A stretch of DNA of 64,000 nt from Gallionella sp. (GCA_013043965.1 JABEVF010000082.1:1-64000), one strand, 5' to 3'; positions 22,930-34,800 are shown, numbered from the stretch's first letter. Notes: generated from the sequence alone by a model not told the origin. Numbers and translations: made by a program.

Positions 22930-23499
22930 CTATCCAAGTAGTGCGGCACCCCACATGATGATTCCTCCGGCGGCCGCTACAGCAGCCACAACGAACAACC
23001 ATTTTTTGCGGGTCAATACCGTGATAGAGGCTAAAGAGATGGCGATCTGGATCAGTGTCATCGCCTGCGCCAGTTTATGGTGGGGGCGCAACATATTTTC
23101 GCTTTCCTGATTGGCTTTTTCCGATTCTGCTTCGAGTGCTTCGGCTTTCAGCTTGATCGCTTTCTTGTCCTCGCCATATCTTTGCAGCTGGGCTTGGTAA
23201 TATCCCTGCTTGGCAGCAGGCGCTAAGACTGCTGCGAGCTCCATCAGATGCCCTTTACTGCTCTTGGCTTCGTAAAAATTCCATTGGTCGGAAGCCTGGG
23301 TCTTCTTCAGCACGGCCTCGTTCTTCAATAACATGGACTCGTTCTGGGTCGCGCCGCCCTGATAGCTGATGATCGCGCCTATCGAAGCTAAAATGGCGGT
23401 GAAAATCGCAACTTGCCCGGCAAGATTGTCCCCGCCCTGGGCGTGGTGTTCAAGCTCATGTTCATGGGCACCGTGAACATGGAATCCGTCTTCTGACAT
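22930..23499 (-). CDS. DUF4337-like membrane protein
   Basis: FTAILASIGAIISYQGGATQNESMLLKNEAVLKKTQASDQWNFYEAKSSKGHL; TM helices at both ends. Confidence 0.75.
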   Translation of the reverse strand: MSEDGFHVHGAHEHELEHHAQGGDNLAGQVAIFTAILASIGAIISYQGGATQNESMLLKNEAVLKKTQASDQWNFYEAKSSKGHLMELAAVLAPAAKQGYYQAQLQRYGEDKKAIKLKAEALEAESEKANQESENMLRPHHKLAQAMTLIQIAISLASITVLTRKKWLFVVAAVAAAGGIIMWGAALLG

Positions 23500-23554
23500 A
23501 TCAACTCCTTAAAATCTAAAAAATTTTGCTACCGAGGGTTTTTAGCTAGATCCT

Positions 23555-24784
23555 CTACTTATTGCGGCCGGTCGTCTCGCTCCAGGTTTTTCCAGAACGA
23601 TCATATTGACGACAATATTTTTCCCAGTCCGATTCGATTTTACTTGCATAATTTGTCGCATAGGCTAGCAGGTGAGCTTGCCAGTCGCGCCTGTCACCAA
23701 AGACGATCCATTCATCCGCGATAGCTGATCTGGCACGGCCACCGCCGCGCAAATGGCTCCATGCCACGAGCTCGCCCATGCTGTGTATCACCCGTTCCAG
23801 ACGCTTCAACTTGCCGTTCCACAACTCGAGTGCCAGCCTGTCTTGGGTGGGTTGCAGCCCTTTAAACAAAAACGGCTTATCCCGAAAAGTGACCGCCGAC
23901 AAAAATGCCGGGGCGATGGCCTGAGCCCAGTGTTGAACCGTGGCGACACGCTCGGCTTCATCCTGCCACTCGGGTTGCTTGTTCCTGACGTAAGGAGCCA
24001 GGGCACTGGGTATGGCCTGTTTAAGATCGAGCAGGTAGTTGCAATCCGGGCTGCCCCGGCCCTCGACCAGAATCACATAACGGGCGATACCCAGGCTGCC
24101 GGTTCCGGCGATACGTCTGGCCGCATCCAGCGGACGATAAAAATCGGGGTTGGGTTGTTGCCGCGCATACGCTTGGACAAAAGCCATGATGTCGGCTTTT
24201 TCCTGAGGCTCCAGTGCCAAGGCGCGCTTGCCATCCACCTTGATGCAACGTTGTCCTTTGCGTAACTTGGTCCTGCTGTTCAGAAATGTTGTCCGATTGC
24301 GCAGCCTCAGGGGATCGAGCAGATCCCGTATCATGCCTTTGGCTGTCTCGCGTTCCAGCCACCTGGCCTTGCCTGGTTTCAGGGCTGCGGTGTAGCTGTC
24401 CAGCCCCAGTTGGCAAAGCTGGGTGGCATCGTCCTTGGCTAGCTGCAAGGATTTCGCCGCCACTATGATGCTGGTCAGCCAGCGGCCCAGTTCCCAGGTC
24501 GCGGGAGCTAGCACCGCCTCGTCGAAATCGTTCAGGTCAAAATAAACCAGCCGGTTGTCCCCCTTATAACAGCCGAAATTCTCCAGATGCAGGTCGCCGC
24601 AAATCCAGGCCAAAGGCGCATCGTTCAGCGACGGCTCGGAAGCGGGCCAATCCTGGTAGCACAAATGACAAGTCCCGCGCATGAAGGCGAAAGCATCTTG
24701 CCGCATGGCGCGGTATTTCAAGGCCAGCCGTTCCGGTTCGCGCCCCGCGTTATAGTTGAGGATGGAATCGACAATATCATTCAT
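23555..24784 (-). CDS. DUF2252-family protein
   Basis: FMRGTCHLCYQDW, WICGDLHLENFGCYKGDNRLVYFDLNDFDEA; kinase-like DUF2252 motifs. Confidence 0.85.
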   Translation of the reverse strand: MNDIVDSILNYNAGREPERLALKYRAMRQDAFAFMRGTCHLCYQDWPASEPSLNDAPLAWICGDLHLENFGCYKGDNRLVYFDLNDFDEAVLAPATWELGRWLTSIIVAAKSLQLAKDDATQLCQLGLDSYTAALKPGKARWLERETAKGMIRDLLDPLRLRNRTTFLNSRTKLRKGQRCIKVDGKRALALEPQEKADIMAFVQAYARQQPNPDFYRPLDAARRIAGTGSLGIARYVILVEGRGSPDCNYLLDLKQAIPSALAPYVRNKQPEWQDEAERVATVQHWAQAIAPAFLSAVTFRDKPFLFKGLQPTQDRLALELWNGKLKRLERVIHSMGELVAWSHLRGGGRARSAIADEWIVFGDRRDWQAHLLAYATNYASKIESDWEKYCRQYDRSGKTWSETTGRNK

Positions 24785-24942
24785 CGCGGCAGGATAACAT
24801 CGAGCGGCAGTTCACGCCGGTTGTTTGGCTGACCAATGTGCGCCGCCAGCTAACGGGGCCGCTTCGGGCGCGCAAATTTAGGGTTGAGTATTAATCTCAT
24901 TCGGGGTTAGAATACGCAACTTTTTTTAGGAGTGTAAAACCA

Positions 24943-25212
24943 ATGGCAATTACAGCCGCGCAAAAAGCGCAAATCGTTACTGACTTTCAACGTGCCAAGA
25001 GCGACACAGGTTCCCCCGAAGTTCAAGTGGCTTTGATTACCGCGCGTATCATTTATCTTACTGAGCATTTCAAAGACAATGCCAAAGATCACCATTCCCG
25101 TCGCGGCTTGCTGCGTCTGGTTAGCCGCCGCCGGAAACTGCTTGACTACCTCAAGCGTGAAAATGACGCGAGCTACCGCACACTGATTCAGCGCCTAGAA
25201 ATTCGCAAGTAG
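24943..25212 (+). CDS. rpsO: 30S ribosomal protein S15
   Basis: [52 protein letters not shown]. Confidence 0.98.
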   Translation: MAITAAQKAQIVTDFQRAKSDTGSPEVQVALITARIIYLTEHFKDNAKDHHSRRGLLRLVSRRRKLLDYLKRENDASYRTLIQRLEIRK

Positions 25213-25312
25213 AAGTTTGTTGCAAAGCGGGTCGCGATAGCGGCCCGTGTTGTTTTAGCCTGTCCTATTTATTTGGCGCAGTGTTGCGCCATGTCACGTC
25301 TAAGAGGTTATC

Positions 25313-27439
25313 TTGAGTCACTATAAAAAATCATTCGCCTACGGCAAGCAGCAACTGACTATCGAAACCGGCGAGATCGCGCGTCAAGCGACCGGTGCGG
25401 TGTTGGTGAGTCTGGGTGACACGGTCGTGCTGGTTACTGTTGTCGGTAGAAAAGATGCTAAGCCAGAACAGGATTTTTTCCCGCTGACTGTCGATTATCA
25501 GGAAAAGACTTACGCTGCGGGCAAGATACCCAGTGGCTTTTTTAAACGTGAAGGTCGCCCCAGCGAGAAAGAGATACTGACTTCTCGCCTCATCGATCGC
25601 CCGTTGCGCCCGCTGTTCCCGGAAAGTTTTTATAACGAAGTGCAGATCGTCGCGACGGTGATGTCATCCGACAGCGAGATCGATTCCGACATCCCCGCGC
25701 TGATAGGTGCGTCCGCTGCGCTGGCGATCTCGGGTATCCCGTTTGACGGCCCGATAGGCGCGGCTCGCGTGGGTTATGCGGATGGCCAATACATTCTGAA
25801 TCCTACCGCGACTGAACTTGCGACTTCGCAAATGGACTTGGTCGTGGCCGGTACGGATCGGGCCGTGTTGATGGTCGAATCCGAAGCGCAGCAGCTGTCC
25901 GAAGAGGTCATGCTGGGCGGGGTGATGTTTGGTCACGAACAGATGCAGACCGTGATCCAGGCTATCAATGAAATGGCCGATGCAGTGGGTAAAGACGAGT
26001 GGGATTGGGTCGCTCCGGCCAAGAATGAAGCTCTGATCGCACGCATCGCGCAATTGGCGGATGCCGATCTGCAACAGGCATATGCGATCCGTTCCAAGCA
26101 GGAGCGCACCGTTGCGATTGCCGCGATACAAAGCAAAGTCATGGCTGCCGTAACAGCCGAGAACGCCGGCATCGACAAGAATCAAGTGAACGACTTGTTC
26201 AGCGCGCTGGAGGCCAAGATCGTGCGCGGACAGATTTTGAGCGGTGAACCCCGTATCGATGGTCGCGATACCCGCACGGTGCGCCCTATCAGCATACGCA
26301 ACGGCGTGTTGCCGCGCACTCACGGTTCGTCTTTGTTCACCCGTGGCGAAACGCAGGCTATCGTGGTGACGACACTGGGCAGTTTGCGTGATGCGCAAAA
26401 GATCGACGGCTTGCAAGGCGAGCACGAAGACCGGTTCATGTTGCACTACAATTTTCCCCCGTATTCGACCGGTGAGACTGGCCGAGTAGGTACGCCTAAA
26501 CGCCGCGAGATCGGTCATGGCCGCTTGGCCAAACGCGCGCTGGTAGCGGTATTGCCCAGCGAGGCAGACTTCGGTTACGCGCTGCGTGTGGTGTCCGAGA
26601 TCACCGAATCGAATGGTTCCAGCTCGATGGCCTCGGTGTGTGGCGGTTGCTTGTCTTTGCTGGATGCCGGTGTGCCGCTCAAGGCTCATGTGGCCGGTAT
26701 CGCGATGGGCCTGATCAAAGACGGTAACCGTTTCGCGGTGTTGACCGATATCCTGGGTGATGAAGATCATCTGGGTGATATGGACTTCAAGGTGGCTGGT
26801 TCCGAAACCGGCGTGACCGCGCTGCAAATGGACATCAAGATCAACGGTATCACCCGCGAGATCATGCAGGCTGCGTTGGTTCAGGCGCGCGAAGGCCGTC
26901 TGCACATTTTGGGTCTGATGAAGCAATCCATGCCGAGTGCGCGCACCGAAGTGTCCGAGTTTGCGCCGCGCATGATCAAGATGAAAATCCATCCGGAAAA
27001 GATTCGCGATGTTATCGGCAAGGGCGGTGCGGTGATCCGCGCACTGACTGAAGAAACCGGCACGACCATAGACATCGACGAAACGGGCAATATCACCATC
27101 TCCTGCGTGAGCAGCGAGGGCGGCGAGTTGGCCAGACAACGTATCAGCGATATCGTGGCCGACGTCGAAGTGGGCAAAGTTTACGAAGGCCCGGTGGTCA
27201 AGTTGCTGGACTTCGGCGCGTTGATCAACATTCTTCCCGGCAAAGATGGTTTGTTGCATATTTCCCAAATAGCCCATGAGCGTGTCAATGCGGTCACCGA
27301 CCATCTGAAAGAAGGCCAGGTGGTGAAGGTAAAATTGCTCGAGTTGGATGACAAGGGGCGTATGAAACTGAGCATGAAGGCTTTGCTGCCAGCCCCTGCC
27401 GTGGCAGTCGTACCTGCCGCCGCGCCAGAAGCACAGTAA
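25313..27439 (+). CDS. pnp: polyribonucleotide nucleotidyltransferase (TTG start)
   Basis: RNase PH-like repeats, KH ([20 protein letters not shown]) and S1 domains. Confidence 0.97.
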   Translation: MSHYKKSFAYGKQQLTIETGEIARQATGAVLVSLGDTVVLVTVVGRKDAKPEQDFFPLTVDYQEKTYAAGKIPSGFFKREGRPSEKEILTSRLIDRPLRPLFPESFYNEVQIVATVMSSDSEIDSDIPALIGASAALAISGIPFDGPIGAARVGYADGQYILNPTATELATSQMDLVVAGTDRAVLMVESEAQQLSEEVMLGGVMFGHEQMQTVIQAINEMADAVGKDEWDWVAPAKNEALIARIAQLADADLQQAYAIRSKQERTVAIAAIQSKVMAAVTAENAGIDKNQVNDLFSALEAKIVRGQILSGEPRIDGRDTRTVRPISIRNGVLPRTHGSSLFTRGETQAIVVTTLGSLRDAQKIDGLQGEHEDRFMLHYNFPPYSTGETGRVGTPKRREIGHGRLAKRALVAVLPSEADFGYALRVVSEITESNGSSSMASVCGGCLSLLDAGVPLKAHVAGIAMGLIKDGNRFAVLTDILGDEDHLGDMDFKVAGSETGVTALQMDIKINGITREIMQAALVQAREGRLHILGLMKQSMPSARTEVSEFAPRMIKMKIHPEKIRDVIGKGGAVIRALTEETGTTIDIDETGNITISCVSSEGGELARQRISDIVADVEVGKVYEGPVVKLLDFGALINILPGKDGLLHISQIAHERVNAVTDHLKEGQVVKVKLLELDDKGRMKLSMKALLPAPAVAVVPAAAPEAQ

Positions 27440-27454
27440 GTTATACAGGCAATT

Positions 27455-27488
27455 AAAGAAGCCCCGCCAGATCTGGCGGGGCTTCTTT
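27455..27488. terminator. perfect 34-nt palindromic terminator after pnp
   Basis: AAAGAAGCCCCGCCAGATCTGGCGGGGCTTCTTT. Confidence 0.9.
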
Positions 27489-27723
27489 ATTGGCTCTGTG
27501 GAATTTGCCATCGCAACGATGTGCTCGCCGATTTTACATCGGCCCTGCGATAGGGAGTTCATGGGGGGCTCGTTGTGATAGTGTCCGTCTGGCGGCTAAA
27601 AGAAGCCAGCATGCGTGAAATACATGCGACTCCGTTGCTTCCGGGCGCAGAGATTGCTGTGGTGTGCTCTTAAGGTCGCGTGCGGGTAGCTGTTGAATAA
27701 ATTCCATTCCCCATCGGATTAAA

Positions 27724-29121
27724 ATGAACTACGACGTACTCATCATCGGCTCCGGTCCTGCCGGACAGCATGCGGCATGGCAAGCGGCGCGGATGGGCAA
27801 GCGTGCCGCGATCATCGAACGCAAGCCGAAGATCGGCGGTGCCGGACTGCAGACCGGTACCATACCCAGCAAGGCGATGCGCGAAATGTCATATCTGCTC
27901 ACACGTTCTGGCGGCATGAGACAGGCTCTCGCACCTGACGCACGCAGTCGTCATGGGCTGCTGGTTGATGCGATGCGACGCAAGGAAGTGGTGATCGCGC
28001 AGCAGGAGTCGGTGATACTGCAAAGGTTGTTACGCCATGGTGTGGCACTGATTCCCGGGGAAGCTTCGTTCATCGACGCCCATACCGTTTCAGTCACCGA
28101 TACCCTGGGCAACACGCGCCAGATCACCGCACATTTCATCGTGCTTGCTACAGGTTCCCGCCCGCGTCGACCCGCTGACGTGCCCTTCGACAAGAAGACG
28201 GTGCTCGACTCGACTTCCATTCTGAATATTCGTCACCTGCCCGACAGCCTGCTGGTAGTGGGTGGCGGTGTGATCGCCTGCGAATTTGTTTCCATCTTTG
28301 CCGCGCTGGGCGTGCAAGTGTGCGTGGTCGACAGCCACGCGCAACTGCTCGCCTATTTGAGTGAAGATGTGGTCAGTGTTCTGGCTGACAGTTTTCTCGG
28401 CATGGGTGTCACCTTTCACATGCGAGAACGCGTCGCAGAAATCCGCCGCGAAGAAAATGGCGCGCTTACCATTCTGGAAAGCGGCAAGCAAATTCGTACC
28501 GATGCCGTGCTCTACGCGCAAGGTAGAGAGCCCAACAGCGCGGGGCTGGAAGTGGCGCGCGCCGGTGTCGTCGCGCAAGATGGCTGGATAGAAATCAATC
28601 AGCATTTCCAGACCAGCGTACCGCACATCTTCGCGGTGGGCGATCTGATCGGCCGTCCCGCGCTCGCATCGACCGGGATGGAACAAGGGCGTACTGCCGT
28701 GTTGTATGCCTTCGGTGGCGAGCAATATGCCCCTGCGGCAAACTTGCCGATGGCGGTCTATACTATTCCGGAAATCTCCTATGTTGGCAAAACCGAAGCA
28801 GAAGTGCGGCAGGAAAATGTTCCTTATGTGGTCGGATGCGCTTATTTCAAGGACAGTGCGCGGGGTCAGATCATAGGGGATGCACAAGGTTTGCTGAAGA
28901 TGATTGTCGATGCGCGCAACGAAAAACTGCTAGGTGTGCATATCGTTGGTGAGCAAGCCAGCGAGCTTGTACACATCGGTCAGCTCGTGATGAACCTGAA
29001 CGGCACGGTGCGTGATCTGGTCAGCAATGTCTTTAATTACCCGACTCTGGCAGAGTGCTACAAGATTGCCGCGCTGGATTGCACACAACAATTGGATCAG
29101 CGGAAGAATCTCTGCTCTTAG
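27724..29121 (+). CDS. sthA: Si-specific soluble pyridine nucleotide transhydrogenase
   Basis: MNYDVLIIGSGPAGQHAAWQAARMGKRAAIIE, GTIPSKAMRE (lacks CxxxxC), NAD-binding VVGGGVIACEF. Confidence 0.88.
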   Translation: MNYDVLIIGSGPAGQHAAWQAARMGKRAAIIERKPKIGGAGLQTGTIPSKAMREMSYLLTRSGGMRQALAPDARSRHGLLVDAMRRKEVVIAQQESVILQRLLRHGVALIPGEASFIDAHTVSVTDTLGNTRQITAHFIVLATGSRPRRPADVPFDKKTVLDSTSILNIRHLPDSLLVVGGGVIACEFVSIFAALGVQVCVVDSHAQLLAYLSEDVVSVLADSFLGMGVTFHMRERVAEIRREENGALTILESGKQIRTDAVLYAQGREPNSAGLEVARAGVVAQDGWIEINQHFQTSVPHIFAVGDLIGRPALASTGMEQGRTAVLYAFGGEQYAPAANLPMAVYTIPEISYVGKTEAEVRQENVPYVVGCAYFKDSARGQIIGDAQGLLKMIVDARNEKLLGVHIVGEQASELVHIGQLVMNLNGTVRDLVSNVFNYPTLAECYKIAALDCTQQLDQRKNLCS

Positions 29122-29222
29122 CGATTGCGCTAGCCCGGACAGCTACCCTTCCATTTTTGTCGCGCACAAATTTTCTGCACCGGAAAGCCGCTAGCCCAGC
29201 ATATCAAGAGGCCTTTGACCAG

Positions 29223-29336
29223 GCCGGGCTGGCCAAATTTACCGGGAAGCTTTTGGCTACGCCGGGCTAGCCAAATTTACCGGGAAGCTTTCGGCTACGC
29301 CGGGCTAGCCAAATTTACCGGGAAGCTTTTGGCTAC
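29223..29336. repeat. three tandem copies of a 38-bp unit containing an inverted repeat
   Basis: GCCGGGCTAGCCAAATTTACCGGGAAGCTTTTGGCTAC x3 with minor variants; internal TAGCCAAA...TTTGGCTA. Confidence 0.95.
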
Positions 29337-29357
29337 GCCGAAAGCAGGTAGTCAATA

Positions 29358-29780
29358 TTATTTGGCTACCTGCTTTTCACGGATCTCGTCCAGGGTTTTG
29401 CAATCGATGCACAAGGTTGCGGTGGGGCGAGCCTCCAGACGGTTCAGGCCGATCTCGATGCCGCAATTGTCGCAGTAGCCATATTCGCCCGAGTCGATCT
29501 TGCTGATCATCTCATCAATCTTCTTGATCAGTTTGCGTTCGCGGTCACGATTGCGCAATTCCAGGCTCATGTCGGATTCCTGGGTGGCACGGTCGTTCGG
29601 GTCCGCAAACACCGTCGCTTCATCCTGCATGGTATGCACCGTGCGATCGATATCTGCGCCTAATCCTGCCTTGATCTCATTCATGATTTGGCGGAAATGG
29701 GCCAATTGCTTGGGGTTCATGTATTCCTCCCCCTTTTTTGCTTTGTAAGGGGCGGCGGATTTTTGTGGATGTACCGGCAT
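29358..29780 (-). CDS. dksA: RNA polymerase-binding transcription factor DksA
   Basis: RDRERKLIKKIDEMISKIDSGEYGYCDNCGIEIGLNRLEARPTATLCIDCKTLDE. Confidence 0.95.
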   Translation of the reverse strand: MPVHPQKSAAPYKAKKGEEYMNPKQLAHFRQIMNEIKAGLGADIDRTVHTMQDEATVFADPNDRATQESDMSLELRNRDRERKLIKKIDEMISKIDSGEYGYCDNCGIEIGLNRLEARPTATLCIDCKTLDEIREKQVAK

Positions 29781-29869
29781 TGCACTTCTCCAACTGGATA
29801 AAATTAAAGTTCGCTTTAATACCAGAAAGCGGCTGCCCAAGCAAATGTTTTTAACGTTCTATTGAAGAA

Positions 29870-31117
29870 TCAGGCTTGTGCATCGTGATGGAGGCAAGTT
29901 AACAATGCCGCGCCGTAAGCGGCTTCTGCGTGGCTGCAAGTTTCGACCGGGATGCCCAGTATGCGGGCGCGCATCTGCTGCCACGGCGCATTTTTTGCGC
30001 CGCCGCCATTCGTCATCACACGTTTGAGCGGGGCTGCGCCCAGTTCTCTCAGTTTGGCGTAACCCGCTGCTTCGATGCGTGCCAGCCCTTGCAGCAAGCC
30101 GTGCAAAAACTCCGCGTCGTCTCTCGGGCGTGGCGTGAGCCGCGGCTTGAGTTGCGCATCATTGACCGGGAAGCGCTCGCCTATCTTGGGCAGCGGGTAG
30201 TAATCCAGCGGGCTGTCCAGTAGCGGGTCGATACGTGCGCTTAAGGCCGCCAGTTGTTCATCGTTAAAATGATGACGCAGCATGCCAGAACCGGCATTCG
30301 ATGCGCCACCGACCAACCACATATCACTGTAGCGGTGGCTGTATATGCCGTATTCCGGGGCGTCTATGCGTTGTGAGCTCAGTTGTTTGAGCACCAGCGT
30401 CGTGCCTAATGAGGTCACGCCCACCCCCGTTTCATGAACATCGCTGGCTATAAAAGCGGCGACGCTATCGGTGGTTCCTGCGTGTATCAGGCAATTTTTT
30501 GCAATCCCGAAACGCGCGGCAACGTCGGGCCCGATGTTGCCGATGACTGCGCCGGGCGCGACGACTTCGGGCAGCAGGTGGGCGAGTGGCAAAGCCAGTA
30601 TCCAATCGGGCCAGCACAGGCGTTCAACGTCATAACCCGTTTTGAGTGCGTTGTGATAATCGCTGATGCCGGGTTCCCGGCTGAGCAAGGCGGTGAGCCA
30701 ATCGGCCTGATGCAAGCAATGGTGCGCAGCCGAATGCTGCTGCGTGAGCCAGAGGAATTTAGCCAGCCCGGAGGTGGCGGTGCAAACCGTATGATTTTCT
30801 GGCGCGATGGCGTTGAGCTGCGCGGCCTGAACGCCGGCGCGGCTGTCGTTATACGGCAGGGCAGCGGAGACCGGTTCTAGCAGCTCATCACAGAGCAGCA
30901 CCGTGCCGGACGTTCCGTCGATTGCGATGCCGCACAATTCCCGCGCAAGATGATTCGGCAACAGATCGAGTAATTGATACAACGCCTCTCGCCATTCTTG
31001 CGGCGTTTGTGTTGTCGCGTCGGGATAGTCTACACGCTGCTCCCAAAGCATGACTTTTTGTGTATCGATGACACAAGCACGCGCGCCGGACGTCCCGAAG
31101 TCGATGCCTAAGAACAT
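29870..31117 (-). CDS. FGGY-family carbohydrate kinase
   Basis: MFLGIDFGTSGARACVID, GIAIDGTSGTVLL, TNGGGAKN..W..M.ARILGIPVE. Confidence 0.88.
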   Translation of the reverse strand: MFLGIDFGTSGARACVIDTQKVMLWEQRVDYPDATTQTPQEWREALYQLLDLLPNHLARELCGIAIDGTSGTVLLCDELLEPVSAALPYNDSRAGVQAAQLNAIAPENHTVCTATSGLAKFLWLTQQHSAAHHCLHQADWLTALLSREPGISDYHNALKTGYDVERLCWPDWILALPLAHLLPEVVAPGAVIGNIGPDVAARFGIAKNCLIHAGTTDSVAAFIASDVHETGVGVTSLGTTLVLKQLSSQRIDAPEYGIYSHRYSDMWLVGGASNAGSGMLRHHFNDEQLAALSARIDPLLDSPLDYYPLPKIGERFPVNDAQLKPRLTPRPRDDAEFLHGLLQGLARIEAAGYAKLRELGAAPLKRVMTNGGGAKNAPWQQMRARILGIPVETCSHAEAAYGAALLTCLHHDAQA

Positions 31118-31537
31118 TTAGCCGCGCGTGTTGGACTGTGTGCCGAACTGGCCGAGCTCCACGAATGGTGCGGGTTGCCAGCCGGGTTGGAGGTGTTCGG
31201 CGATGACGTTGGTGAAGATGCCGCCGCGCACATAGAACTTGGCGGTCAGGCGCATGAAGCGCGGTCGGGTCGCGGCGACCAGGTCGTCCAGAATGCGATT
31301 GGTCACGTCTTCGTGGAAGTGCCCCTCGCCACGGAACGACCACATGTAGAGCTTGAGGCTCTTGAGTTCCACGCACTGCTGGTCAGCGATGTAATCCAGG
31401 ATCAGTGTGGCAAAATCGGGTTGCCCGGTCTTGGGACACAGGCAGGTGAACTCGGGAATTTCCATGTGTATGTGGTAATCGCGTTGGGGATGTGGATTCG
31501 GAAAAGTCTCCAAGGTTTTATTGGGCTGCGTCGTCAT
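31118..31537 (-). CDS. queF: NADPH-dependent 7-cyano-7-deazaguanine reductase
   Basis: [19 protein letters not shown]-like [27 protein letters not shown]. Confidence 0.95.
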   Translation of the reverse strand: MTTQPNKTLETFPNPHPQRDYHIHMEIPEFTCLCPKTGQPDFATLILDYIADQQCVELKSLKLYMWSFRGEGHFHEDVTNRILDDLVAATRPRFMRLTAKFYVRGGIFTNVIAEHLQPGWQPAPFVELGQFGTQSNTRG

Positions 31538-31810
31538 TTGGTGAGGTGTCTCGCTTCGGTTAGAATGGTGCGCATTATAAAACGTTGTGATGCTCAGGAA
31601 CCTTTAGAAATTTGTTTTTTCGAGCCGTGCAGCGAACGATCAGACATATCACCTAGACAGGCGAAGAGTGAGCGACAACGGCGTTGCGGCGGAGACTAAC
31701 CTTTAGGCTAGTCGTAACCAACACGCGATACGGCGATACGCCCGAAACGACTTAAGCAGGCAATCCGCATTTCGGATGCTCGCAAAAACGAATTTATAAA
31801 GGTTGCTCAA

Positions 31811-34800
31811 TTGCGTCTTTCCCATATCAAGCTGGCCGGTTTCAAATCCTTCGTCGACCCCACGCATATCGCCCTGCCGGGGCAGATCGTGGGCGTGGTC
31901 GGGCCGAACGGTTGCGGCAAGTCGAATGTGATCGATGCCCTGCGTTGGGTGCTGGGCGAATCGAAAGCCTCGGCGTTGCGCGGCGCAACGATGCAGGACG
32001 TGATCTTCAATGGCTCCAGCAAACGCAAACCGGTGTCGCGCGCCAGTGTGGAACTGGTCTTTGATAACGCGTTGGGCAAGGCGATGGGGCAGTGGTCCAG
32101 CTATGCGGAAATCAGCATCAAGCGCGTGTTGAAACGCGATGGCGATTCCAGCTACCACATCAACAACCAGCAAGTCCGGCGCAAAGATGTGACGGATATT
32201 TTTCTGGGTACGGGCTTGGGCTCACGGGCTTATGCGATCATCGAGCAGGGCATGATCTCGCGCATCATCGAGGCCAAGCCCGAAGAGCTGCGAATCTTTC
32301 TGGAAGAGGCCGCCGGCGTTTCCAAATATCGCGACCGCAGGCGCGAAACCGAATTGCGCATCGCCGACACCCGCGACAACTTGCTGCGCGTCGGCGACAT
32401 TTTGCAAGAGTTGGACAAGCAGCTGGTGCACCTGGGCGGGCAAGCCGAAGTCGCCAAACAATATCGCGCCCTGGAAAGCCAGCGTGATACCTCGCAGAAA
32501 TTGTTCTGGCTGGTCAAGAAACAGGAAGCCCAGGCGCAACGCGCAAGGTATTTGCAGGCGACGGAAAAGACACGCACCGAGCTGGAGGCGCAGACCGCGC
32601 AGTTGCGCGATCTCGAAAGCCAGCTGGAAAGCGCGCGCAGCGGGCATTACCAGTTGTCCGATGCTCTGCATGTCAAGCAGGGCGAGTTCTACAGCGCGAA
32701 CGCCGAGATCGCGCGGCTGGAGCAACAGATCGCCCACGTGGCCACGCAACGCCAGCGCCTCGCTTTGCAGATCACGCAGGCGAAAAAACACATCGAGCAG
32801 CAACATGCCCAGCGCAGCGGCACACAATCTCTGCTGGAACATTGGCAGCGACAACAGGAGAGCGCCGTAGTGAAGCTGGCCGAGTCCGAACAGAATGCCG
32901 AACGCGAAGCGGAACGCCTACCGGCGGCAGAGGAGGTTGCCAGCCAGGCCCAGCAACGCTATCACGACGCGCAACGCGAGCAATTGCAGCTGCAACAGCA
33001 ATTGCAATTGGCCGACACGCAGCGCGCCAATTTGCAGCGCAATGTGCAGCAATTGGAATCGCGACGCTCGCGTCTGTTGCTGGAAAAGGACAATCTGCCG
33101 CGCACCGAGAGCGGTGCGTTGCAACAGGCTCAACAGCAAGCCGCCGAACTGGAGATAGAACGGGCGATCACATCCGGGCAGCTCGCTACTTTGTTGGAAC
33201 AGTTGCCGCAAGCAGATGCGCGGCGGCGTGAACTGGGCGTCATTTTGCAGCAGCAGGAGCGCGACGTGGCGAAAACCGAAGCGCGTTTGCATGCCTTGCA
33301 ACAGTTGCAGGCGCAGCTGGATAACGATAAAAATCTGACCGCCTGGTTGCAACGGCATCAATTGGATAACAAGCCACGACTCTGGCAATCCATACGCATT
33401 GAGAATGGTTGGGAAGACGCGCTGGAAGCGGTGCTGCGCGAGCGAATCAATGCGATCGCATTGCCGCAAACGGATGCGATGGCCTGGAGCGATGTGCCGC
33501 CCACCAAATTGGCGTTGCTGTTTACCGATAGCGATGTCGGGATCGGTACAGAACGGCCGGTGCAGGCGTATATGCCGTTGCTCAACTACGTGCAATGCCA
33601 GGATTCGAAAGTGTTGCCGGCATTGCGGGACTGGCTGAGTCAGGTCTATGCGGTGGCGGATATGCAGCAGGCACAACAATTGCGCGCGCAGTTGCCCGAG
33701 GGGGCCTGGTTGGTCACCCCGCAGGGCCATCTGTTCGGCGCGCACAGTGTGCTGTTCCACGCGCCGGACAGCCAGTTGCATGGTGTGTTGGCAAGGCAGC
33801 GCGAGATTGAAAAGTTGGAGATCGAGGCGGCTCAACAGAACCAGGAAGTGGCATTGTCCCGCGATAATCTGACCCAGGCCGAGCGGCATCACCGGGATAT
33901 CGATATGAAGATCGTGCCGCTGCGCGTGGCGGGGGACGAGATGCGGCAGCGTTTGCACGCCTTGCAGATGGATATCCTGAAGCTCACACAGGCCGCCGAG
34001 CGGAACGCCGAGCGGGTTTTGCAGATAGGACAGGAGATGCAGGAAATTGCCGAGCTGCTGATGAACGAACAGATGCAAATGCAAGTTGTCGATGAACAGA
34101 TAGCTGGCTTGCGCGAACATGGCGCGGTATTTTGTGCCAAGATCGATGAGGCGCAGCGCCACGCCAGCACCCAGGATATGGTTTTGCGCGAGCAGCGCGG
34201 CCGCGTCCAGCATGCCCAGCACGCGCTGCAAGAAGCGCGCTTCTTCGACCAGACCTGCAAAGAAAAGATCGCCGATCTGCAGCATGGCATAGCACAAGCA
34301 GCTGCTACTTTGTCGCAGCTGCAAATGAACCTGGTCGGCCTGGATGAAGAGCTATCTTCCAGCGCGGATGAAGATGTGCAGAGCCAATTGCAACAGGCAT
34401 TGCAAGCGCGGCAAGTGACCGAGCTGGCATTGGCCGGGGCGCGCAACGCTTTGGAACATGCAGCCGTCAATTTGCAGAAGCTCGAGCAGGCACGCATGGC
34501 CAGCGAACATAGCCTGAATCCGCTGCGCGAAAAGTTGGGCGAATTGACGCTCAAAGAACAGGAAGCCCGTTTACATTTCGAGCAATGGTCCGAACAGCTG
34601 CAGGGCGTGGATGAGGCGGTATTGTTGCCATTGTTGGAATCGGGCAGCTACAAACCGCAGAACTTACAAAACGAGCTCAACCGCTTGCAGGCCGAGATCG
34701 AAGCCTTGGGCGCGGTGAACCTGGCCGCTCTGGAAGAACTGCAAGCGTCCACCGAGCGCAAGACTTACCTGGATGCGCAAGCCAAAGACTTGAACGATGC

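Noticed and set aside
25664-27562. 632-aa minus-strand ORF opposite pnp
   Set aside because: His/Gln/Arg-rich translation typical of antisense frames in GC-rich genes; pnp on the plus strand is unambiguous
29223-29336. 38-bp repeats considered as a CRISPR array
   Set aside because: Units are directly contiguous with no variable spacers; no cas genes in the window
31543-31800. Possible sRNA or riboswitch in the queF-smc divergent region
   Set aside because: Only a short hairpin (GACTA...TAGTC) is visible and queF lies on the other strand; a preQ1 aptamer could not be recognised by eye
32918-34324. 468-aa minus-strand ORF opposite smc
   Set aside because: Antisense artefact of the coiled-coil codon pattern
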